A stretch of 15,297 bases of DNA from Euryarchaeota archaeon UBA242 (GCA_002499015.1 DAJY01000003.1:1-15297), one strand, 5' to 3'; positions 1 through 6,115 are shown, numbered from the stretch's first letter. The notes: generated by a model not told the origin, from the sequence alone. Numbers and translations are program-made.

Positions 1-410
1 GCTTGAGTCTTTGGAGGCGCTCTGTTAATCTCGTCAGCCAGTAGAATGTTGGTGAATAGAGGTCCAGCTCGTAATTTAAAGTCTCCAGATTTTTGGTCAT
101 ACATGTATGTACCCATAATATCTGAAGGAAGTAGATCCGGGGTGAATTGAACACGCTTGAATTTACATCCAAGTGCTTGAGCAAAGGTATTGGCGAGGAG
201 TGTCTTTGCTAGTCCAGGGAAATCTTCAAGCAACATGTTTCCATTGCTCAGTATACCTACAGTAACTCTTCTCAAGTTCTCATTCTTTCCAATGATAACT
301 TTACTAACTTCATTCATCAAACTGTGAGAAATTGCTGCTACTGTTGCAATCAAGTCTTGTGCTTGGCCTGCTGGTGCTGCAGCCTGTGTTGGTTGAAATC
401 CTGCTTCCAT
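1..410 (-). CDS. moxR: MoxR-family AAA+ ATPase, N-terminal part (C-terminus outside window)
   Basis: Cytoplasmic AAA+ ATPase of the MoxR group, which usually acts as a chaperone that matures metalloenzymes or surface complexes together with VWA-domain partners. 136 codons are visible. An Ala/Gln-rich N-terminus of about 20 residues is followed by an IIGK segment (39-42), a Walker A region GNMLLEDFPGLAKT (57-70) and a Walker B region NILLADEINRA (121-131), the last two very typical of MoxR. The gene is cut by the window edge just after the RAPPKTQ motif, so sensor 1, sensor 2 and the lid domain are missing. The ATG at 410 is preceded by an AGGGG-like site and by a TATA-like box at 452-459, so it probably has its own promoter, separated from aIF5B by 185 nt. 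Family assignment is secure; the substrate is unknown and partner genes would lie beyond position 1. Confidence 0.93.
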   Translation of the reverse strand, partial: MEAGFQPTQAAAPAGQAQDLIATVAAISHSLMNEVSKVIIGKNENLRRVTVGILSNGNMLLEDFPGLAKTLLANTFAQALGCKFKRVQFTPDLLPSDIMGTYMYDQKSGDFKLRAGPLFTNILLADEINRAPPKTQ

Positions 411-451
411 GATAATTAACCCCTAAGGACATATTGCGTCCCTACCTTTCC

Positions 452-459
452 TTATATGA
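452..459 (-). promoter_or_regulatory. TATA-like promoter of moxR
   Basis: The minus-strand sequence TCATATAA lies about 45 nt before the moxR ATG at 410, in the 185-nt gap after aIF5B. Transcription starting about 25 nt downstream would leave a short leader of about 20 nt that still holds the AGGGG ribosome site. Inferred from sequence and spacing only. Confidence 0.45.
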
Positions 460-595
460 ATGTGCGCGGTAATTATGTCGTTTAATCTCAAGTAAATCAA
501 TCACTGAATCACTCCATACATTAGTGTGCGGACGTATTTTAATTTATGCAGTAATCATTGGAGTATTGATTGGACGAGTTATCTAATACTGGCAA

Positions 596-2548
596 TTATC
601 TTCCCCAGAAGTGATTCTCTTTGCGGTGTAATTTGATTAATTGTTCAAAAATTTCCTGTTCTTTAGGATCTAATTCTATATTCTTTAATCGCTTTGCATG
701 GGATTCAGGGACATCGACATAGAATTCATCCAATTCCTCGATATGTCTTCCAACGGTTGGCCCTTGGACTGCAACAGCCAACTCATCCCCAGTAGAGCCT
801 TCTTTGACATCATCCCCACCACGCGTCCGCAATGATTTAATTTGACCAACAGGAGTTCCATCCAACTTCATAATTCTCTGACCGATGTGAACTCTTCCAC
901 CAACAACTCTCATTCCGACAATCGCAGGACCTTTAGCTCTAAATGTGTGGTCTCTAAGATAGAGGAGATGCCCTGGATAAACCAAGGATTCTCTTAATTC
1001 AGCCTCAATTTCAGCCTGTAACTTCTCTCTCCATTCTTCATATTCATCCAATACATGGTAAATTATCTCACCACTGATGAAGTTAATTTCAGAGTCTCCC
1101 GATTTCAAACCATCAGTAACTTCGGAATTTGCTTTGGTAGAAAAACCTAAAATTATTTTGTATAATGGGTCATGAGCACTCTGAGCCATTAAGATATCTT
1201 TTTTGTTTACTACTCCAACCGTTGCTCTGCGAACAGGAATCTTCAATTTGAACAATTCAAATGCGAGTGCTTCTAAGCCACCAACGGTATCAGCCTTGAT
1301 GACAATTCCTTTCTTTTCTTCTTCAGCATCTTGACAAGGACCTGCCTCTTTTGTGTGGGTCTTGAAGTCAGTTCGTGAGAATACTTCACTACATTGAGTG
1401 CACATGATTGGCATTTGGTTGAAAACATCTCTCCATTCATCTCGTATTGCTTGCTTGGCAATTTTTATTTCTTCTTTTGTATTTGCGATGTGAAGAGTAG
1501 TTCCAGGAATTGTACCTTCCAGATTCGGTGCAACGATTTTGACTCCGCAAGCAGCCTCCACGCTATCGTAATTGACCCAACGCTTACCTGCGTCACGCAT
1601 TTCAGACATACCCTTAGGACGCTTCAATCCTTTGATATGTGTTTGATATGGACCATCAGGACCAGCCAACATAATCTTGTCTCCAACCTTTAATCCACCA
1701 CGGTAAAGAATGATATCAATGGTTTTGCCCATTCCTATTTCTTCTCTAACCTCAAGCACAGTCGCTTGGGTTGAGCCCAAAGTATCAGTTAATCTCTCCT
1801 CTAAAAATCTCTCAGCCAAACCAACAGTGACCGTTAACAAATCTTGAAGTCCTTCGCCTTCCTTAGCACTCATAGGAACTAGTGCGACGTTATTACGGAA
1901 ATCTTTGATTAAGTCATATCTTTCAATATTGAAACCATGTTCAGCAAACTGGCCAAGCAATTTCCAATATCTTGCTTCAAACAAATCGATTACATCGCTA
2001 CGTTGATTTTTCGACGATTCAATAAAAGAACGGTTCTTTTCACACATCCACCCATGAATCCTGTCTATTTTGTTAGCAGCGATTACAAATGGAGTTTTTG
2101 AATCGCGTAATACTTTCAACGATTCAATAGTCTGTGGTTGTAGCCCTTCCATAATATCTATGACTAGTATTGCGATATCAGATACTGAACCACCTCTATT
2201 ACGAAGTGAAACGAATGAATGATGGCCAGGTGTATCAATGAAAAGTAACCCCGGTGATTTGAATTTATTTCCTCGCATCATCTCTGAACAGGTTTCATTG
2301 AGAATATCTGCTGGAACTTCAGTAGCACCAATGTGCTGAGTAATCCCTCCAGCCTCTCTATCCATTACACTGGCTTGACGCTCACTACCGATAGAGCGAA
2401 CTAAATCTAAAACGCTAGTTTTACCATGGTCAACATGGCCTAAAACAGAAACGATTGGTTGACGGTTATGTCCTTTCTCAACTTTCTCAACCGCTTGCAC
2501 AGCGGTATCAGGTTTAAGTGAATTAGAGTTATCCTGCTCTTCCGTCAT
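596..2548 (-). CDS. infB: Translation initiation factor aIF5B (IF2 family GTPase)
   Basis: Ribosome-dependent GTPase that promotes subunit joining and initiator tRNA positioning. The 650-residue protein has a short N-terminal extension, then the G domain with G1 GHVDHGKT (37-44), G3 DTPGH (104-108), G4 NKID (158-161) and a G5-like SAKEG. Domain II follows (starting near TQATVLEV), then domain III (IVIKADTVGGLEAL), a long charged helix (EYEEWREKLQAEIEAE) and domain IV. An unusual C-x2-C-x11-H-x6-C cluster lies between domains II and III at residues 383-405 and is described under findings. The reading frame extends upstream to a GTG at 2557, but that GTG is part of a GGTGA Shine-Dalgarno core placed 5 nt before the ATG at 2548, so the ATG is preferred. 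It is last in the cluster, 42 nt after ndk. Confidence 0.96.
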   Translation of the reverse strand: MTEEQDNSNSLKPDTAVQAVEKVEKGHNRQPIVSVLGHVDHGKTSVLDLVRSIGSERQASVMDREAGGITQHIGATEVPADILNETCSEMMRGNKFKSPGLLFIDTPGHHSFVSLRNRGGSVSDIAILVIDIMEGLQPQTIESLKVLRDSKTPFVIAANKIDRIHGWMCEKNRSFIESSKNQRSDVIDLFEARYWKLLGQFAEHGFNIERYDLIKDFRNNVALVPMSAKEGEGLQDLLTVTVGLAERFLEERLTDTLGSTQATVLEVREEIGMGKTIDIILYRGGLKVGDKIMLAGPDGPYQTHIKGLKRPKGMSEMRDAGKRWVNYDSVEAACGVKIVAPNLEGTIPGTTLHIANTKEEIKIAKQAIRDEWRDVFNQMPIMCTQCSEVFSRTDFKTHTKEAGPCQDAEEEKKGIVIKADTVGGLEALAFELFKLKIPVRRATVGVVNKKDILMAQSAHDPLYKIILGFSTKANSEVTDGLKSGDSEINFISGEIIYHVLDEYEEWREKLQAEIEAELRESLVYPGHLLYLRDHTFRAKGPAIVGMRVVGGRVHIGQRIMKLDGTPVGQIKSLRTRGGDDVKEGSTGDELAVAVQGPTVGRHIEELDEFYVDVPESHAKRLKNIELDPKEQEIFEQLIKLHRKENHFWGR

Positions 2549-2553
2549 ATTCC

Positions 2554-2558
2554 TCACC
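2554..2558 (-). promoter_or_regulatory. Ribosome binding site GGTGA of aIF5B
   Basis: Minus-strand GGTGA ends 5 nt before the ATG at 2548. It overlaps an in-frame GTG at 2557 and therefore argues against that codon as the start. The same core and spacing occur before ndk and L24e. Confidence 0.7.
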
Positions 2559-2590
2559 GTCCGTCCAGCAGGTGGTTGAGCTGGTTTGTT

Positions 2591-3037
2591 TCATTCGTAG
2601 ACCCAAGTGCCCATCAAGTTGTCCCATTGCATGAGACCTTCAGGGAACCAGAGGTTGAGTTCAAACTCAGCAGTTTCAGCAGCATCAGAGCCGTGAATCA
2701 TATTGTAACCCATGTCCATGCCAAAGTCACCTCGAATAGTTCCAGGTGCTGCTTCGCGTCCATTTGTTGCGCCAATAAGGGTGCGGGCAACAGCGATTGC
2801 ATCAACGCCAGTCCAAGCCATACAGACTACAGGTCCAGATGTTACGAACTTGATCAGTCCAGGGTAGAATGGGCGTGCTGAGTGACATTCATAGTGAGTT
2901 TCAGCGATTTCTTTACTTGGAACAACAGATTTTAATGCGGCCAATTTGAGACCTTTGCGCTCAAATCGTCCGATAATTTCTCCAACAAGTCCACGTTGTA
3001 CGCCGTCAGGTTTGATCATGATGTATGTAGTCTCCAT
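2591..3037 (-). CDS. ndk: Nucleoside diphosphate kinase
   Basis: Transfers the gamma phosphate between nucleoside triphosphates and diphosphates through a phosphohistidine. The 148-residue length is normal for the family. Visible motifs are the N-terminal MIKPDGVQRG, the GTIRGDFG loop and the active-site signature NMIHGSDA containing the catalytic His. The frame is open upstream to TTG and GTG codons, but GGTGA at 3043-3047 lies 5 nt before the ATG at 3037, which also matches the usual N-terminus (METTYIMIK). In many archaea ndk sits between L24e and IF2/IF5B, as here. A 147-nt gap upstream containing a TATA-like element suggests that ndk and aIF5B can also be transcribed independently of the ribosomal protein genes. 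Confidence 0.97.
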   Translation of the reverse strand: METTYIMIKPDGVQRGLVGEIIGRFERKGLKLAALKSVVPSKEIAETHYECHSARPFYPGLIKFVTSGPVVCMAWTGVDAIAVARTLIGATNGREAAPGTIRGDFGMDMGYNMIHGSDAAETAEFELNLWFPEGLMQWDNLMGTWVYE

Positions 3038-3113
3038 AGTGTTCACCAAAGCGAGCCACCAGCGACTCCTTTAAAACGAAACCCCTCAATGAAAATTGAA
3101 TTAACATTACAAT

Positions 3114-3128
3114 AACATATATTTATGC
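3114..3128 (-). promoter_or_regulatory. Possible internal promoter for ndk–infB
   Basis: The AT-rich stretch reads GCATAAATATATGTT on the minus strand. It lies in the 147-nt gap between L24e and ndk, about 80 nt before the ndk ATG. It is the strongest TATA-like element in that gap. A start about 25 nt downstream would give a leader of roughly 55 nt. Inferred. Confidence 0.4.
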
Positions 3129-3184
3129 ATTGTTGGCAACAGTATCCCAAAGTGACTGCTGGGTCATAATCTTAGAGAGAGAAA

Positions 3185-3373
3185 TTAATCTGAGCCCTTG
3201 ACAAAGTGGCGTGTCCACTTTACCTTGCGGCTATTTCTCTTCAGTTTGATCATGTTCTTGCGGGCCTTGGAGTTCTTAAACCACATGATGCTTCCATCAC
3301 GTCGAATAAACATCATCCCAGTCCCAGGTTCGATTTCCTCACCAGAGAAAGTACAAATTCTGCGTTCAGGCAT
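3185..3373 (-). CDS. rpl24e: Large ribosomal subunit protein eL24 (L24e), zinc cysteines mostly lost
   Basis: Small 62-residue protein of the 50S subunit. The core IEPGTGMMFIRRDGSIMWF, the KNMIKLKRN segment and the RKVKWT motif identify L24e clearly. Archaeal L24e normally carries a four-cysteine zinc site (CxxC near the N-terminus and a second pair after the WF motif). Here only Cys7 remains: the N-terminal pair reads C-T-F-S and the second pair reads as KNSKA. Human eL24 also has CSFSG at the first pair, so loss of zinc binding is compatible with function. The ATG at 3373 is chosen over a GTG at 3382 because GGTGA (3379-3383) ends 5 nt before it; that core includes the TGA stop of S28e, so the two genes are probably translationally coupled. 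Confidence 0.95.
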   Translation of the reverse strand: MPERRICTFSGEEIEPGTGMMFIRRDGSIMWFKNSKARKNMIKLKRNSRKVKWTRHFVKGSD

Positions 3374-3378
3374 AATCT

Positions 3379-3383
3379 TCACC
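3379..3383 (-). promoter_or_regulatory. L24e ribosome binding site containing the S28e stop codon
   Basis: Minus-strand GGTGA lies 5 nt before the L24e ATG at 3373. The last three bases, TGA at 3379-3381, are the stop codon of S28e. A ribosome terminating on S28e would sit on the start site of L24e, a classic arrangement for coupled translation. Confidence 0.7.
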
Positions 3384-3603
3384 GTCCACCAATCTTACGG
3401 GCCTCGCGACCTGTATCCTTGAGCATCAATAAATCGCCAACGCGAATTGGGCCCAAAACATTTCGAGTAATGATGCGACCCACGTCACGTGGGTTTGGCG
3501 CATCGTTGACACGGACCTTGACTTGAGTAGCTTCTCCGGTCATACCTGTACGACCGACAATTTCTACTACTTCAGCAGGCCATCCACCTAGTTCTTCGCT
3601 CAT
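3379..3603 (-). CDS. rps28e: Small ribosomal subunit protein eS28 (S28e)
   Basis: 30S subunit protein located near the mRNA exit region. The 74-residue chain contains PAEVVEIVGRTGMTGE, QVKVRVND and the conserved C-terminal block GPIRVGDLLMLKDTGREAR that defines the family. An alternative ATG at 3612 lies in the same frame three codons upstream, but a GGAG directly abuts it and cannot serve it; the same GGAG is suitably spaced for the ATG at 3603. It lies 27 nt after L7Ae and its stop is embedded in the L24e ribosome site. Confidence 0.95.
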   Translation of the reverse strand: MSEELGGWPAEVVEIVGRTGMTGEATQVKVRVNDAPNPRDVGRIITRNVLGPIRVGDLLMLKDTGREARKIGGR

Positions 3604-3630
3604 AATTTCCATCTCCTAATATTAATGGAC

Positions 3631-4002
3631 TCACGCCTTTAAGGCTGCGATGAGCTCTACAACTTCGTTGAATTTTTCTTGTGCACCTTTGGTGATTTCC
3701 ATAATAGCAATTGATGCAGCTTGGACACCCTTTGGAAGGTTAGCTTCCTGTGCAAGGAATTCTTGAGAAGGAACATATCCGTATGGGATTCCTTTCTCTT
3801 CACAAATTAGAGGAATGTGAGCCAATAGTTCTGGTGGGTTCACATCTTCTGCAAGAATAATGAATTGAGCGGTTCCGCGCTCAGCCGTCTTAGTCACTTC
3901 ATTGCTGCCTCTTTTTAGGCGGCCGTTGGTGTTCGCAGTAATCATCTCGTAGATTTTATCAGAGACTTCGCTTGGGGTTTCAAATTTTACGTGTACATTC
4001 AT
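3631..4002 (-). CDS. rpl7ae: Ribosomal protein L7Ae (kink-turn binding, also of box C/D and H/ACA RNPs and RNase P)
   Basis: The 123-residue protein binds kink-turn RNA in the 50S subunit and in guide RNPs. The RNA-binding block GRLKRGSNEVTKTAERG near residues 27-43 corresponds to the family's G-x-KKGxNExTKxxERG motif. AEDVNPPEL and a C-terminal helix with VQAASIAIMEI follow. The ATG at 4002 has a GGAG/GTGAT ribosome site about 6-10 nt upstream. It is first in the cluster, followed by S28e after 27 nt, and a TATA-like box is present at 4051-4058. Confidence 0.97.
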   Translation of the reverse strand: MNVHVKFETPSEVSDKIYEMITANTNGRLKRGSNEVTKTAERGTAQFIILAEDVNPPELLAHIPLICEEKGIPYGYVPSQEFLAQEANLPKGVQAASIAIMEITKGAQEKFNEVVELIAALKA

Positions 4003-4050
4003 TGGATATCACTCCGTCCTCATGTAAGGCAGTCTTGCGCCTATACTCAC

Positions 4051-4058
4051 ATATTAAA
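4051..4058 (-). promoter_or_regulatory. TATA-like promoter of the L7Ae–S28e–L24e cluster
   Basis: The minus-strand TTTAATAT is preceded by a GC-rich CGCGC. It is centred about 52 nt before the L7Ae ATG, which would give a leader of roughly 27 nt. This is the only convincing TATA element in the 130-nt gap after prs. Confidence 0.45.
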
Positions 4059-4116
4059 GCGCGACGGTTAAGACCATAAACCAAATATCAATACTAATTA
4101 CCTAGTAAATGCCTGT

Positions 4117-4121
4117 AAAAA
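4117..4121 (-). terminator. Possible T-tract terminator after prs
   Basis: A TTTTT run on the minus strand begins 12 nt after the prs stop codon. Archaeal polymerases can terminate on short U-tracts without a hairpin. The run is short, so this is tentative. Confidence 0.3.
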
Positions 4122-4132
4122 GCACACCATGC

Positions 4133-5080
4133 CTATTTTGTCCACTCTAATGTTTCCATTAATTGGTTGACCCCTCGCGCTAAAGCAGGTCCGCCGGAGA
4201 TGACATCTCTAGGGTTTGATAAACTACCAGTTGCATGTACTCCGTCAACATATTTTAGTAGTCTGGTAATTGCACCACCGGTGAATAATCCATGTGAACA
4301 TGCAGCGTGAACTTCGATCGCTCCTTGACTTCGTAGCGCTTCAGCCGCACGGCAAATTGTGCCACCGGTAGCGATCATATCATCGACGATTGCGACCTTC
4401 TTGCCATTAACATCCAAGTCCTTTGCTTTGTGAATAATGGTGTGGGCGTCAATTCGGGTCTTTTCTAGATAACTAAATTGGCAACCGATGGTCCTTGCAA
4501 CTTCACTGGCTCTCTCAATTGCACCTTTATCAGGCGACAAGATGAAATCAGGTCCTACAGTATCTTGTAAATGCTTAGCGAGTTCAGGCATTGCAGAAGT
4601 AAATGCAACAGGAACTGACAAATCTTCCAGTACCTTCGGGGCATGTAAATCAAAAACGACGATCCCATCACAACGAGATGCCATCAATTGGCCGATAGCA
4701 CGTGCAGAAATTGCTTCGCCCGGTTTGAATCTCTTATCTTGTCTAGAATATCCGAAGTATGGAATTGCAAGAATGATTCCTGGACCGACATCAGGTAATT
4801 GTTGAGGTCCGATTTCTCGGAGGTTTGCCATCCTGCCACTTCGAACATCATTAATCGCTTCCAACATTAGCAATGTTTCAATGATTCCAGCATCAGGGAA
4901 TGTGTTGGAAACCAAGACTACTGGTTCACTTCGAACATCATCTATTATTTCTCCAGGGATACGAGTATAGCCTTCAGTGTCAGGAAAACGTCTGGTTTCA
5001 AGACTATGATGAGCCCATCCTAATGTTTCAGCAAGTTGGGTTGCAAGCAACCTCGAATTACTTCCAGATAGGACTACCAT
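4133..5080 (-). CDS. prs: Ribose-phosphate pyrophosphokinase (PRPP synthetase)
   Basis: Makes PRPP from ribose 5-phosphate and ATP for nucleotide, histidine and cofactor synthesis. Motifs along the 315-residue chain are VVLSGSNS at the N-terminus, RRFPDTEGYTRI, GYSRQDKRFKPGEAIS (ATP-binding loop, archaeal type), FDLHAP (143-148) and the PRPP-binding loop VDDMIATGGT (232-241). The frame extends upstream to an ATG at 5119, but the ATG at 5080 matches the family N-terminus, has GAGG upstream and gives a plausible leader from the TATA box at 5134-5143. Compared with the archaeal enzyme of about 285 residues as I recall it, an extra stretch of about 18 residues lies before the PYFGYSRQD motif. It lies directly downstream of tRNA-Ile on the same strand. 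Confidence 0.96.
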   Translation of the reverse strand: MVVLSGSNSRLLATQLAETLGWAHHSLETRRFPDTEGYTRIPGEIIDDVRSEPVVLVSNTFPDAGIIETLLMLEAINDVRSGRMANLREIGPQQLPDVGPGIILAIPYFGYSRQDKRFKPGEAISARAIGQLMASRCDGIVVFDLHAPKVLEDLSVPVAFTSAMPELAKHLQDTVGPDFILSPDKGAIERASEVARTIGCQFSYLEKTRIDAHTIIHKAKDLDVNGKKVAIVDDMIATGGTICRAAEALRSQGAIEVHAACSHGLFTGGAITRLLKYVDGVHATGSLSNPRDVISGGPALARGVNQLMETLEWTK

Positions 5081-5133
5081 GGGTACTGCCTCGTGTATGG
5101 GTGAGCGCCGCCCCTTCATGTTCTTTACTTCTA

Positions 5134-5143
5134 AAATATAAAA
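5134..5143 (-). promoter_or_regulatory. TATA-like promoter of prs
   Basis: The minus-strand TTTTATATTT lies 37 nt downstream of the tRNA-Ile 3' end and is centred 58 nt before the ATG at 5080. A start about 25 nt downstream falls near 5113, just past the alternative ATG at 5119. This argues for the downstream start. Confidence 0.5.
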
Positions 5144-5179
5144 TCAGAAACGATTGAAATTACAATAATAAATGAAATT

Positions 5180-5256
5180 TGGTGCGCGAGGCAGGACTTG
5201 AACCTGCGACCTCCCGGTTATCAGCCGGGTGCTCCAACCGACTAAGCTACCCGCGC
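5180..5256 (-). tRNA. tRNA-Ile (anticodon GAT), CCA encoded
   Basis: The minus strand folds into a full cloverleaf. The acceptor arm GCGCGGG pairs with CTCGCGC (one G-U). The D stem is GCTT/GAGC. The anticodon stem CCCGG/CCGGG encloses the loop CTGATAA with anticodon GAT, and the T stem GCAGG/CCTGC has loop TTCAAGT. The discriminator is A, followed directly by an encoded CCA (5180-5182). No intron is present. An upstream AT-rich box (5301-5310) could drive it, and prs follows on the same strand. Confidence 0.97.
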
Positions 5257-5282
5257 TTGGGTAATTCCGCCGACTCACAACC

Positions 5283-5300
5283 CCGTCATAAGAGTGACGG
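5283..5300. repeat. Perfect inverted repeat upstream of tRNA-Ile
   Basis: CCGTCA and TGACGG flank a 6-nt spacer, giving a 6-bp perfect dyad. It lies 27 nt before the tRNA 5' end and directly abuts the AT-rich box at 5301-5310, near where transcription would start. It could be an operator, an RNA hairpin at the 3' end of the upstream PRC-barrel transcript, or chance. No T-tract follows it. Confidence 0.5.
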
Positions 5301-5310
5301 AATAATAATA
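5301..5310 (-). promoter_or_regulatory. TATA-like box of tRNA-Ile
   Basis: The minus-strand TATTATTATT is about 50 nt before the mature tRNA 5' end. It would give a precursor with a leader of about 25 nt. Inferred from position and composition. Confidence 0.4.
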
Positions 5311-5359
5311 CTGTGATGTATTCGCTGTCAAGGTGAATCATAAGGCGTTTTTACCTGAT

Positions 5360-5944
5360 TCACTCTTCTTCTAAAGCATTGATTGTAATGTATGAAGGTA
5401 AGTTCAATACTTTATCAAATGTTCGCGATAATACTACTTCGTCTAGTTTGTCTCTTGTACGTGAAAAGGCAGTGATCGGAATTCGTATTAACGCGTCAAC
5501 GCCGAATTCTATCTGTACAGCAGATCTAGTTTGAACTATTACGCCTTTGTAGGTTCGCTTGACTTTGAACAAATCGGTGATAACTCCGATTTCGTCTCCT
5601 TGATTGTCTAGTACTGCTCTATCTAGCATTTCGTCAGGTGCATACAATTTTTCATCAATTCGCACTGTGTTTCTCCATCTGCGTTGTAGCTCTCGCATTG
5701 ACTTTGAAAGCCTTACAGTTCCATCGTTACGGATACTGTGCACTAGCTCCTTTGGTAGTGGAGCAAGTTCTGCAGGCTTGCGCATGTATTCTCCTGCAAT
5801 CTCGGAATCGACTTGGATCCTCATAGATTGCACTCTGGCTTCGTTAGGATGCTGTCGTTCTCCGACTATCGTCCCAACCTTCTTATCGTTAACATATACA
5901 TCTCTTTGGAGTAACTCCTGGATGTCGTATTTGTCCTTTGGCAT
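5360..5944 (-). CDS. Tandem PRC-barrel domain protein
   Basis: The 194-residue soluble protein has no membrane segment. Two PRC-barrel-like units are visible. The first runs from DIQELLQRDVYVNDKKVG to about residue 85. The second begins at LYAPDEMLDRAVLDNQGDE and runs to the LPSYITINALEEE tail; a basic linker (RELQRRWRN) joins them. PRC barrels occur in RimM, photosynthetic H subunits and archaeal proteins, including CdpB-type division proteins that partner SepF. I infer a structural or adaptor role but cannot tell which. The ATG at 5944 is preferred over one at 5953 because GGAG abuts the latter and is correctly spaced for the former. A TATA-like box at 6019-6026 precedes it, and the gene is divergent from the gene at 6472. 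Confidence 0.8.
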   Translation of the reverse strand: MPKDKYDIQELLQRDVYVNDKKVGTIVGERQHPNEARVQSMRIQVDSEIAGEYMRKPAELAPLPKELVHSIRNDGTVRLSKSMRELQRRWRNTVRIDEKLYAPDEMLDRAVLDNQGDEIGVITDLFKVKRTYKGVIVQTRSAVQIEFGVDALIRIPITAFSRTRDKLDEVVLSRTFDKVLNLPSYITINALEEE

Positions 5945-6018
5945 TTTTCCCATCTCCTTGCACCAGTGTAGTCCGGCTTACTTAATGCTCGTTCGTGGGG
6001 GGTCTTATACTCTTTGTA

Positions 6019-6026
6019 CATATAAA
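6019..6026 (-). promoter_or_regulatory. TATA-like promoter of the PRC-barrel gene
   Basis: The minus-strand ATTTATAT is centred about 78 nt before the ATG at 5944. The upstream BRE position is occupied by the first TTTCAATTGAAA palindrome (6033-6044), so a factor bound there could block or aid TFB/TBP. Confidence 0.5.
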
Positions 6027-6032
6027 TGCGAT

Positions 6033-6044
6033 TTTCAATTGAAA
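6033..6044. repeat. Palindrome TTTCAATTGAAA
   Basis: A 12-bp perfect palindrome immediately upstream of the PRC-barrel TATA box. Its TTCAATTGAA core recurs at 6066-6075, 32 nt away (about three helical turns). It is a candidate dimeric regulator site. Confidence 0.6.
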
Positions 6045-6056
6045 TGTCGTATAATT
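6043..6056. repeat. Direct repeat AATGTCGTATAATT, copy 1
   Basis: An exact 14-nt sequence found again at 6102-6115, 59 nt away. This copy directly continues the palindrome at 6033-6044. Confidence 0.65.
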
Positions 6057-6065
6057 TATTTGTAA

Positions 6066-6075
6066 TTCAATTGAA
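6066..6075. repeat. Palindrome TTCAATTGAA, second copy
   Basis: Repeats the core of the palindrome at 6033-6044. It is followed by a degenerate copy of the neighbouring motif (ACGATATTAATT), so the unit palindrome plus CGTATAATT-like box appears to occur twice. Confidence 0.55.
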
Positions 6076-6101
6076 AAAACGATATTAATTTAATTTTGAC
6101 C

Positions 6102-6115
6102 AATGTCGTATAATT
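6102..6115. repeat. Direct repeat AATGTCGTATAATT, copy 2
   Basis: Exact second copy of 6043-6056, here without an adjacent TTCAATTGAA palindrome. Confidence 0.65.

Noticed and set aside
2576..2881. 101-codon plus-strand frame opposite ndk
   Set aside because: It is antisense to a firmly identified gene, has low-complexity Ser/Cys-rich content and no family features.
5144..5341. 65-codon minus-strand frame across tRNA-Ile
   Set aside because: It runs through the tRNA gene; its translation is the cloverleaf read as protein.
5604..6065. 153-codon plus-strand frame opposite the PRC-barrel gene
   Set aside because: Ser/Cys-rich shadow of the minus-strand gene; the minus-strand protein has recognisable domains and proper start signals.
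6033..6115. CRISPR-like array
   Set aside because: Repeats are too short, too few and unevenly spaced; they fit regulator sites better. No cas genes are visible.
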